This document shows, one piece after another, positions 1-4,828 of a DNA stretch of 7,348 nt. Each line of letters opens with the position of its first letter. Within the stretch, counting starts at the first letter, position 1. The notes under the pieces are model-generated. The model was not told the DNA's origin and did no database searches. It was given only the letters and a program-made list of their open reading frames with translations. The DNA is from JALOAT01 sp041687015 (GTDB taxonomy: Bacteria > Pseudomonadota > Gammaproteobacteria > Thiohalomonadales > Thiohalomonadaceae). The position numbers were made by a program, and so were the translations under genes. The stretch is from assembly GCA_041687015.1 (NCBI GenBank), contig JAWLCT010000077.1:1-7348 (forward strand), given 5' to 3'.

Positions 1-293
1 CGCGCCGCGAACTGCTGTACTGGATGGCGGATTCGCGCAGCGCCCAGGAGCGCCACGCCGAGGCCGCCGCGCTTTACCTGCGTTCGGCGGTGCTGGATCA
101 GCCCGGCGCCATGGACCCGTGGGCGCAGACCGCGCGCTATCAGGCGGCCCAGGCGCTCGCAAAGGCCGGTCTGTACGAGGATGCGGAACACATGCTGCGC
201 ACCCTGCTCAAGGCCACTGAAGATCCGGCACGTCGGGCCTTGCTCGGACGTGAGATCGAACAACTGCGCCTGGCGAGGAACAATCATGAGTGA
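1..293 (+). CDS. C-terminal end of a TPR-like repeat protein (5' partial)
   Basis: The frame is open from the left edge (first full codon at position 3) to TGA at 291-293, so only the last 97 or so residues are visible and the real start lies outside the window. An ATG at 24 is internal to this reading and need not be a start. The residues are helical and alanine-rich. Two helix pairs have tetratricopeptide-like spacing: one around AEAAALYLRSAV, the next around ARYQAAQALAKAGLYEDAE followed by MLRTLLKAT. This suggests a solenoid protein-interaction domain, but no enzymatic domain can be seen and the full protein cannot be identified from its tail. Its last codons overlap the ogt start by 8 bases, so the two are probably translationally coupled. 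The frame is real with good confidence; the TPR label is moderate. Confidence 0.7.
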   Translation, partial: RRELLYWMADSRSAQERHAEAAALYLRSAVLDQPGAMDPWAQTARYQAAQALAKAGLYEDAEHMLRTLLKATEDPARRALLGREIEQLRLARNNHE

Positions 294-762
294 GCACTTC
301 AACGCCGTCATGGCCACACCGCTGCCGGGCGGACTGCGCCTGGGGATCCGGGTTGCCGATGGCGCCATCACCCATATCGATTTTCTTCCAGCCGACCACC
401 CGCTCAAGCGGCCCAGCGCCGCTGCGGAACCTGCCGTGGCCACCCTGAAGGCCTATTTCGCTGACGCCCACAACGGCAACCGGCTCCCGCTGCATACCGG
501 GGGTACCGCTTTCCAGCAGCGGGTGTGGGCGGCGATGCGTGCGATTCCGGTGGGGGAGGTGCGCACCTATGGCGAACTGGCGGAACAGCTGCGCAGCGGC
601 CCCCGTGCCGTGGCCGGCGCCTGCCGCGCCAATCCCATCCCCATCCTGATCCCCTGCCATCGGGTGGTCGCGCGCACCGGCCTCGGCGGCTACATGGGCG
701 AGCTGTACGGTGATCCGCTCGTGCTCAAGGAATGGCTGCTGCATCATGAAGGCGCGTGCTGA
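286..762 (+). CDS. ogt: Methylated-DNA-[protein]-cysteine S-methyltransferase (Ogt/MGMT)
   Basis: This is a suicide DNA-repair protein that moves the alkyl group from O6-alkylguanine (and O4-alkylthymine) to its own cysteine in the cytoplasm. The 158-residue product matches the short Ogt-type family. It carries the active-site motif PCHRV with acceptor Cys124, the DNA-binding stretch FQQRVW (residues 76-81) through VRTYGELA with Tyr95, the arginine finger in RAVAGA (Arg107), the conserved Asn of NPIPI (Asn116) and the C-terminal GGYMGE...K..LL segment. The usual RAVG glycine is alanine here, a minor change. The start at 286 is preferred because GAGGA at 275-279 sits six bases upstream; an earlier in-frame ATG at 181 would add 35 residues unlike the family. 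The gene overlaps the upstream TPR gene by 8 bases and xerD by 17 bases, indicating an operon. No Ada-type regulatory domain is present. Confidence 0.95.
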   Translation: MSEHFNAVMATPLPGGLRLGIRVADGAITHIDFLPADHPLKRPSAAAEPAVATLKAYFADAHNGNRLPLHTGGTAFQQRVWAAMRAIPVGEVRTYGELAEQLRSGPRAVAGACRANPIPILIPCHRVVARTGLGGYMGELYGDPLVLKEWLLHHEGAC

Positions 763-1651
763 AGCCGACCGGGCATTGCTGGAGCGGTTTCTCGACGCGC
801 TCTGGATGGAGCGGGGACTTTCTGAGAACACGCTGGCGGCTTACCGCCGGGATTTGGAAGGTCTCGGCCGCTGGTTGTGGGGGCGCGAGCTCACCTTGGC
901 TGGCGCCGCCCGTGACGACCTGATCGCCTATCTTCAGGAACGCAGCGAACAAGGTGCAAAGCCACGTACGTCGGCACGGCTGCGCTCCACGCTGCGACGT
1001 TTTTACCGTTATCTGGTGAGGGAAAAACAGCGCGAGGACGACCCCAGCGCGCGCATCGACGCCCCGCGCCTGGGCCGCCCGCTGCCCGACACCCTTACCG
1101 AGGCCGAAGTGGAATCGCTGCTGGCGGCGCCGCAGGTGGACACGCCCCTCGGGCTGCGCGACCGCGCCATGCTGGAGGTGTTGTATGCCACCGGTTTGCG
1201 CGTTTCGGAACTGGTGGGGCTGGGGCTGTCGCAGGTGAGCCTGACCCAGGGCCTGGTGCGCGTCATGGGCAAGGGCAGCAAGGAGCGTCTGGTGCCGTTG
1301 GGGGAAGAGGCCATGGCATGGATCGAGCGCTACCTGGCCCACAGCCGCCCGGCGCTGGTCGCCGGATCACCGAGCGAGGCGTTGTTCGTGAGCCTGCGTG
1401 GCGAGGCCATGACCCGCCAGACCTTCTGGTATCTCATCCGCCGCCACGCGCGTACCGCCGGCATCGGGAAAAAACTCTCCCCACATACCCTGCGCCACGC
1501 CTTCGCCACACACCTGCTCAACCATGGCGCGGACCTGCGCGTCGTGCAATTACTGCTTGGCCACAGCAGCCTGTCGACCACCCAGATCTACACCCACGTC
1601 GCGCGTGAACGCCTCAAGACACTGCACAGCCGGCACCACCCACGCGGTTGA
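746..1651 (+). CDS. xerD: Site-specific tyrosine recombinase XerD
   Basis: XerD acts with XerC at the chromosomal dif site, under FtsK control, to resolve chromosome dimers at division. The product from ATG 746 is 301 residues, about the family length. Residues 7-100 form the SAM-like core-binding domain (FLDALWMERGLSENTLAAYRR region) and the rest is the catalytic domain. All six catalytic residues are visible: Arg152 (ATGLRVSEL), Lys176 (MGKGSKE), His247 and Arg250 (SPHTLRH), His273 (LLGHSS) and nucleophile Tyr282 (TTQIYTHV). The tail ERLKTLHSRHHPRG is typical of XerD rather than XerC. An earlier in-frame ATG at 710 would add 12 unusual residues inside ogt. The 746 start has only a distant AAGGAA (727-732), so coupling to ogt translation, with a 17-base overlap, is likely. 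No dif site is seen in the window. Confidence 0.96.
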   Translation: MKARAEADRALLERFLDALWMERGLSENTLAAYRRDLEGLGRWLWGRELTLAGAARDDLIAYLQERSEQGAKPRTSARLRSTLRRFYRYLVREKQREDDPSARIDAPRLGRPLPDTLTEAEVESLLAAPQVDTPLGLRDRAMLEVLYATGLRVSELVGLGLSQVSLTQGLVRVMGKGSKERLVPLGEEAMAWIERYLAHSRPALVAGSPSEALFVSLRGEAMTRQTFWYLIRRHARTAGIGKKLSPHTLRHAFATHLLNHGADLRVVQLLLGHSSLSTTQIYTHVARERLKTLHSRHHPRG

Positions 1652-1783
1652 AGCAACGTGAGGGCTTGATCACAACCCGCGCGTCTTCACCATCAGAATC
1701 ACGCCACGGGTAGGCATACCATTGGACGAACCCCTATCATTGGATGTTTACGCCGCAGGTTCCAAGCAGAACAAGAGGTATCC

Positions 1784-2266
1784 ATGCCGTCTTTCGACAT
1801 CGTCTCTGAAGTGAACGAACACGAACTCACTAACGCCATCGACCAGACCAACCGCGACGTGACCGGCCGTTTCGACTTCAAAGGTTCGGACGCCAAGGTG
1901 ACCCGGGAACAAGACGCCCTGCTGCTCGAAGCGCAGAACGAATTTCAGATCAAACAGATGAAGGATATCCTGCATCAGCGCATGGCCAAGCGTGGCATCG
2001 ATATCCAGGCGCTGGACGAGCAGAATCTCGAAGAAACCGGCCAGCGCGCCCGGCAGCGCATCAAGGTGCGCCAGGGTATCGACAAGGATATGGCCAAGAA
2101 GATCGTCGCCCTCATCAAGGACAGCAAGCTCAAGGTCCAGGCCAGTGTGCAGGGCGAGCAGGTGCGGGTGACGGGCAAGAAGCGCGATGACCTCCAGGAG
2201 GCCATCGCCCTGCTGCGCGGCGCAGATTTGGGGTTGCCGCTCCAATACCAGAACTTCCGTGACTGA
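1784..2266 (+). CDS. yajQ: YajQ family nucleotide-binding (cyclic di-GMP-binding) protein
   Basis: This 160-residue cytoplasmic protein has the full length and sequence of the YajQ (DUF520) family. It starts MPSFDIVSEVNEHEL, continues with the conserved DVTGRFDFKGSDAKV region (residues 25-39), has the central KMDIL-like helix and the KK-rich KDSKLKVQASVQGEQVRVTGKKRDDLQ segment, and ends in LPLQYQNFRD, a hallmark of the family. Members fold as two ferredoxin-like domains. Some (Xanthomonas, Pseudomonas) bind cyclic di-GMP and influence transcription of virulence genes, while E. coli YajQ was reported to bind nucleotides and RNA, so the role here is not fixed. AAGAGG at 1773-1778 is a good ribosome site, five bases before ATG. 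A 132-base gap separates it from xerD, so it may have its own promoter. dsbC follows after 42 bases without a visible terminator. Confidence 0.95.
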   Translation: MPSFDIVSEVNEHELTNAIDQTNRDVTGRFDFKGSDAKVTREQDALLLEAQNEFQIKQMKDILHQRMAKRGIDIQALDEQNLEETGQRARQRIKVRQGIDKDMAKKIVALIKDSKLKVQASVQGEQVRVTGKKRDDLQEAIALLRGADLGLPLQYQNFRD

Positions 2267-2308
2267 TTGCGGGTCGAACCGCTGACTCACAAATTCCAAG
2301 GAAACTCC

Positions 2309-3025
2309 ATGAAGAAAAGCATCATCGTCGCCCTGGTCGGCCTGGCCTTCACCGTGACCGCGTCGGCAGGGGAAAAGGACGATCAGGCCCAGATCCGTCA
2401 GGCGCTGGCCAAGGTCATTCCCGAAACCCCGGATACTGTCGAGAAGACCCCTGTCGCCGGCCTCTACGAAGTGAGCTACGGCACGCAGCTGTTCTATGTG
2501 AGCGCCGATGGACGTTTCCTGCTGCAGGGCGACCTGCTCGATCTGCAATCGCGCACCAATCTCACCGAGAACCGCCGCGCCACCGCGCGCCTGTCCGCCA
2601 TGGAGCAGATGAAGGACACCTCCATCCTCTACGCACCCAAGGGCGAGCCCAAGCACACGATCACCGTGTTCACCGACATCGACTGCCCCTACTGCCGCAA
2701 GCTGCATGAGGGCATGCAGGAAATGAACGATCTCGGTATCGCCGTGCGCTACCTCGCCTATCCGCGTGCAGGCGTCGGTTCGCCCTCCTATGACAAGGCC
2801 GTGTCCGTATGGTGTTCCAAGGACCCGCGCAAGGCCCTGGATGCCGCCAAGGGCAGCGGTGAAGTGACGCCTGCCAAGTGCGACGACCCGGTGGCCGAAC
2901 ACATGGCCCTGGGCCAGGCCCTCGGCGTCACCGGCACACCCGCCCTGGTGTTCGAGGACGGACGCATGGTGCCGGGCTATATGCCGCCGAAGCGGCTGCT
3001 GCAAGTTTTGGAAGGAACGATCTAG
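2309..3025 (+). CDS. dsbC: Thiol:disulfide interchange protein DsbC (periplasmic disulfide isomerase)
   Basis: DsbC shuffles wrong disulfide bonds in periplasmic proteins and is kept reduced by DsbD. The 238-residue product begins with a Sec signal peptide: MKK, a hydrophobic core (residues 4-17) and an ASA|GE cleavage site after residue 20. Residues 21-90 or so are the N-terminal dimerisation domain, followed by a linker helix and the thioredoxin-fold domain. The domain carries the CPYC active site (Cys126, Cys129) after FTDID, the cis-proline in GTPAL (Pro211), and a second cysteine pair, Cys169 and Cys191, matching the structural disulfide of E. coli DsbC. AAGGAAA at 2298-2304 supports the ATG at 2309; a TTG at 2267 is in frame but would place 14 residues ahead of the signal peptide. 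xerD and dsbC are also neighbours in E. coli; here yajQ lies between them. Confidence 0.96.
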   Translation: MKKSIIVALVGLAFTVTASAGEKDDQAQIRQALAKVIPETPDTVEKTPVAGLYEVSYGTQLFYVSADGRFLLQGDLLDLQSRTNLTENRRATARLSAMEQMKDTSILYAPKGEPKHTITVFTDIDCPYCRKLHEGMQEMNDLGIAVRYLAYPRAGVGSPSYDKAVSVWCSKDPRKALDAAKGSGEVTPAKCDDPVAEHMALGQALGVTGTPALVFEDGRMVPGYMPPKRLLQVLEGTI

Positions 3026-3033
3026 CAGCGCAG

Positions 3034-3127
3034 ACCAGTGGGGTCAGGTTCCATTGAAAAGCTTGGGTGCGGCGCCCCGGGGGAAGGCCGTACCCGCGCT
3101 GGTTCAATTGACTCTGACCCCACTGGT
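3034..3127. repeat. 94-bp palindromic element (REP/MITE-like) between convergent dsbC and cnoX
   Basis: The ends are a 25-bp inverted repeat: 3034-3058 pairs with 3103-3127 at 22 of 25 positions, with the outer 14 bases ACCAGTGGGGTCAG perfectly matched. The 44-base centre holds a second dyad, GGGTGCGG (3065-3072) against CCGTACCC (3088-3095), paired throughout apart from one G-T wobble, around a CCCCGGGG core. The whole can fold into one long hairpin on either strand. It fills almost all of the gap after dsbC and stops two bases before the cnoX stop codon. No target duplication is evident at its edges. GGGGTCAG-type palindromes remind me of repetitive extragenic elements mobilised by REP-associated tyrosine transposases, but that is memory, not a search. 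Rightward it is followed by TTTT, so it may also end dsbC transcription. Confidence 0.75.
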
Positions 3128-3129
3128 TT

Positions 3130-3987
3130 TCAGTGCAGGGCGTTGAACATCAGGCCGCGATAACGGCTGGCCAGTTCGTCGCCGTTGAGGATCTGGAAGA
3201 CCTTCAGCATGTCGGTGCGGGCCGCGTCGCGGTAGGCGCGGTCGCGCTTGAGCAGTTCCAGCAGGTTGGCCAGGGCGGCCTCGTTGTCACCGGCCAGGAG
3301 TTGGCGGGTGGCCAGTTGATGACGCGCTTCGCTGTCGTCCGGGGTCGCCTGCAGCTTGCTCGCCAGCACCTCCAGGGAAGGAAGATCGGCCGCCCGGTCG
3401 GCGAACTCCAGCAAGGCTTCCATCCGCGCCACGGTTTCGTCATCCCGGGCTGCCGGGGGCAGCTGTTCCAGCAGCACGCGTGCCCGGGCGCTGTCGCCGG
3501 CGCGCAGCACGGCGTCGGCCAGGGCGACGAGCAGTCTGGCGCTGCCCGGATCAGCGGCCAGCGCCTTTTCCAGCATGTCGGTGGCCTCTTGCTCTCGTCC
3601 CGCCGCGAGCAGGGCCTGCGCCTGGGCTGCGATTCGATCGGATTCGCGCTCGATGTGGCGATCCAGAAACGCGCGCAGCGCCGATTCCGGTTGGGCGCCC
3701 ATGAACTCGTCCACCACTTCCCCGCCTTTCACCAGCTTGACCGTGGGCACGCTGCGCACGCCGAACCGCGTGGCCAATTCCGGTTGTTCGTCGATGTTGA
3801 CCTTGGCCAGCACGAACAGCCCGGCGTATTCCTCGGCCAGGCGACTCACGATGGGCAGCAGCATGCGGCAGGGGCCGCACCAGGCGGCCCAGAAGTCCAC
3901 CAGGACGGGAACACGTTGGGAGGTTTCCAGCACGGCGCTGGCGAAGTTATCGGCGGTAACGTCAAGGATGTGTGGTGAGCTTGCCAT
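3130..3987 (-). CDS. cnoX: Thioredoxin-TPR co-chaperone (CnoX/YbbN family)
   Basis: The 285-residue product has a thioredoxin domain (residues 5-112) followed by a C-terminal helical TPR region (115-285), the architecture and length of E. coli CnoX (YbbN), a chaperone-like holdase that guards proteins from oxidative aggregation and hands them to GroEL or DnaK. Visible marks are DFWAAWCGPC with Cys37 and Cys40, the KVNIDEQPELATRFGVRSVPT block with cis-Pro81, and helix pairs such as AQALLAAGREQEATDMLEKAL. Unlike E. coli YbbN, which has lost the first active-site cysteine, this protein keeps a complete WCGPC, as in Caulobacter CnoX, so it probably also works as an oxidoreductase. The ATG at 3987 has a weak GGAA six to nine bases upstream; another ATG at 3998 is out of frame. 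The gene converges with dsbC across a palindromic element. Confidence 0.93.
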   Translation of the reverse strand: MASSPHILDVTADNFASAVLETSQRVPVLVDFWAAWCGPCRMLLPIVSRLAEEYAGLFVLAKVNIDEQPELATRFGVRSVPTVKLVKGGEVVDEFMGAQPESALRAFLDRHIERESDRIAAQAQALLAAGREQEATDMLEKALAADPGSARLLVALADAVLRAGDSARARVLLEQLPPAARDDETVARMEALLEFADRAADLPSLEVLASKLQATPDDSEARHQLATRQLLAGDNEAALANLLELLKRDRAYRDAARTDMLKVFQILNGDELASRYRGLMFNALH

Positions 3988-4264
3988 CAGGGTTCCATGG
4001 TTGAATCACGACAGAAGGGATGTGTGGGGGCTTGGTGGGACAGATTCAACCGCTTCGAAACCGCGGGCGGCGTGTAGGAATAGTCCGAAAAACGCGTAAG
4101 GTGCTGAGGTTGTTTCCTGCAGGGAGGGCGGGACGAGCGTTGTTTGTGCTGTAAGCAGGTGGTTGATCAGCAAGAGCATTTTGTCGGCGTGCTCGCGTCT
4201 GACGGCGAATTCCTCGACGACATCGGGGGCTTGTCAGGCGCCCTCGGAGCGCCTAGTTTTAGCA
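3988..4264. other. Non-coding stretch upstream of cnoX with no confident gene
   Basis: This gap precedes cnoX on the - strand and the putative small RNA on the + strand, so it should hold promoters for both. Visible items are a 9-bp inverted repeat GGTTGAATC (3999-4007) and GATTCAACC (4043-4051), which would form a stem in a cnoX leader RNA; a CCTGCAGG palindrome at 4117-4124; and a TGTAAG half-site at 4150-4155. A - strand frame is open from about 4232 down to a TGA at 4008-4006. Its only ATG is at 4179, giving 57 residues without a ribosome site; its first part (DVVEEFAVRREHADKMLL) looks protein-like. It may be a gene remnant or chance. No clear sigma70 promoter for cnoX could be picked out. 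Confidence 0.5.
4231..4259 (+). promoter_or_regulatory. Candidate sigma70 promoter of the putative small RNA
   Basis: TTGTCA at 4231-4236 matches the -35 consensus at five of six positions. It is followed by a 17-base spacer and TAGTTT at 4254-4259, which keeps the first, second and last bases of the -10 box. Transcription would start near 4265-4267, just ahead of the first A(N)GGA motif. The spacer holds a perfect 6-bp dyad, AGGCGC/GCGCCT (4236-4254), followed by AGTTTT, which could instead be read as a weak terminator. The boxes fit a start at that point, but the -10 is poor, as is common for activator-dependent promoters. Confidence 0.35.
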
Positions 4265-4369
4265 CGCACGGAGGGGTAGTCAGGGATGTCAGGGACGACG
4301 CGTCACATGATGTGACGACGGCGAGGATGCCGAGGGATTAAAGGGCGACCATTGGTCGCCCTTTCTTAT
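4265..4369 (+). ncRNA. Putative CsrA/RsmA-sequestering small RNA (RsmX/Y/Z-CsrB type)
   Basis: On the + strand, five A(N)GGA motifs fall within about 75 bases: ACGGA (GGA at 4270-4272), AGGGA twice (in TCAGGGATG and TCAGGGACG, about 4282-4295), AGGA (4324-4327) and AGGGA (4333-4337). The opposite strand has no GGA there. The fourth lies in the loop GAGGAT of a stem CGGC/GCCG (4319-4332), the classic CsrA-binding display; CAGGGATGT also closely resembles the CsrA binding consensus. A further stem forms from CGTCACATGATGTGACG (4301-4317), and the fifth motif is an unpaired linker before the terminal hairpin. Such RNAs bind several CsrA/RsmA dimers and relieve translational repression, usually under GacS/GacA control. 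The gene converges on fdxA; as I recall, pseudomonad rsmZ also adjoins fdxA. The 5' end is inferred from the candidate promoter. Not confirmed by a covariance search. Confidence 0.6.
4340..4369 (+). terminator. Rho-independent terminator of the putative sRNA, shared with fdxA
   Basis: A perfect 11-bp stem, AAAGGGCGACC (4340-4350) and GGTCGCCCTTT (4354-4364), closes a three-base loop ATT. Rightward it is followed by CTTATTT, giving a U-rich tail. Leftward, on the fdxA transcript, the hairpin begins 15 bases after the stop codon and its own arm gives the short run CCCTTTAAT, so it could serve both converging transcripts. The stronger tail is on the + strand, where no convincing protein gene lies upstream, which is itself an argument for an RNA gene. 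Confidence 0.8.
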
Positions 4370-4379
4370 TTCGGGCCTT

Positions 4380-4703
4380 TCACCGTTCCAGGTAGCCCAG
4401 CTTGCCTTCCATCCCATCCCACTCCGCCGCGTCCGCCGGGGCGGGTTTTTTCTGCGACAGCACGGGCCAGTTCCTGGCCAGTTCGGCATTCAATGCCACG
4501 AAGGCGCGTTGGTTTGGGGGCACATCATCTTCCGCAAAAATGGCGTTGGCCGGACACTCCGGTTCGCACAGGCCGCAGTCGATGCACTCCTCCGGGTCGA
4601 TGGCCAGAAAATTCGGCCCTTCGTGGAAGCAGTCCACCGGACACACATCCACACAGTCCGTGTATTTGCAACGGATGCAATTTTCCGTGACCACGTATGT
4701 CAT
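4380..4703 (-). CDS. fdxA: Seven-iron ferredoxin (3Fe-4S/4Fe-4S), FdxA
   Basis: This 107-residue soluble electron carrier aligns along its whole length with Azotobacter vinelandii ferredoxin I, from MTYVVTENCIRCKYTDCVDV at the start to a GKLGYLER end. All nine cysteines of that protein are present: Cys9, Cys17 and Cys50 should hold the 3Fe-4S cluster, Cys21, Cys40, Cys43 and Cys46 the 4Fe-4S cluster, and Cys12 and Cys25 are the extra conserved ones. The CxxC...C spacing lacks one cluster cysteine, as expected for a 7Fe rather than an 8Fe protein. GGAG at 4713-4710 gives a well-spaced ribosome site. It follows mutS on the same strand after 125 bases, an order also known in pseudomonads. A weak TTTATC -10-like box lies just upstream, so it may have its own promoter. 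The redox partner cannot be told from context. Confidence 0.96.
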   Translation of the reverse strand: MTYVVTENCIRCKYTDCVDVCPVDCFHEGPNFLAIDPEECIDCGLCEPECPANAIFAEDDVPPNQRAFVALNAELARNWPVLSQKKPAPADAAEWDGMEGKLGYLER

Positions 4704-4754
4704 TGCGCTCTCCCGGATAAACCAAGACCACAGCCCGTGCTGAAAAACCGCGAC

Positions 4755-4784
4755 GCAGAGGTGCCCTTGCGTCCTCTGCTTTTT
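4755..4784. terminator. Hairpin between mutS and fdxA, likely terminator
   Basis: A perfect 7-bp stem GCAGAGG (4755-4761) and CCTCTGC (4773-4779) closes an 11-base loop. It lies downstream of the mutS stop on the - strand and upstream of fdxA, so it is probably where mutS transcription ends or is attenuated. The T-run that directly abuts the stem (TTTTT, 4780-4784) is on the + strand; on the - strand the TTTTT comes seven bases after the stem. Direction is therefore uncertain. Confidence 0.5.
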
Positions 4785-4828
4785 GGCAGCTTTGTGTGGA
4801 CTGTTCTTCTTTTTCCCAGTGTCAGAGC

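Noticed and set aside
208..831. A 207-codon - strand frame opposite ogt and the start of xerD
   Set aside because: It is antisense to PCHRV-bearing ogt and reads as low-complexity Arg/Ala/Gly sequence; a shadow of the real genes.
1748..3004. A 418-codon open frame on the - strand opposite yajQ and dsbC
   Set aside because: It spans two clear family genes and the gap between them, has no recognisable motif, and is expected from the GC-rich codon use of the + strand genes.
3133..3978. A 281-codon + strand frame opposite cnoX
   Set aside because: It covers cnoX almost exactly, is rich in Gln/Gly/His without motifs, and the - strand product is an unmistakable thioredoxin-TPR protein.
4236..4260. 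Hairpin AGGCGC/GCGCCT followed by AGTTTT as a terminator
   Set aside because: The stem is only 6 bp, the T-run is short, there is no gene ahead of it on the + strand, and it falls in the spacer of a plausible promoter.
4301..4317. CGTCACATGATGTGACG as a CRP- or TetR-like operator
   Set aside because: The half-sites are in the reverse order to CRP (TCACA then TGTGA) with a short spacer, and the dyad lies inside the inferred small RNA, where it is explained as a stem. A protein site cannot be excluded, but nothing supports it.
4144..4341. A 65-codon TTG-start frame overlapping the putative small RNA
   Set aside because: It has no ribosome site and unremarkable composition, and its end runs into the terminator stem. 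The clustered GGA motifs and hairpins explain the segment better as RNA.
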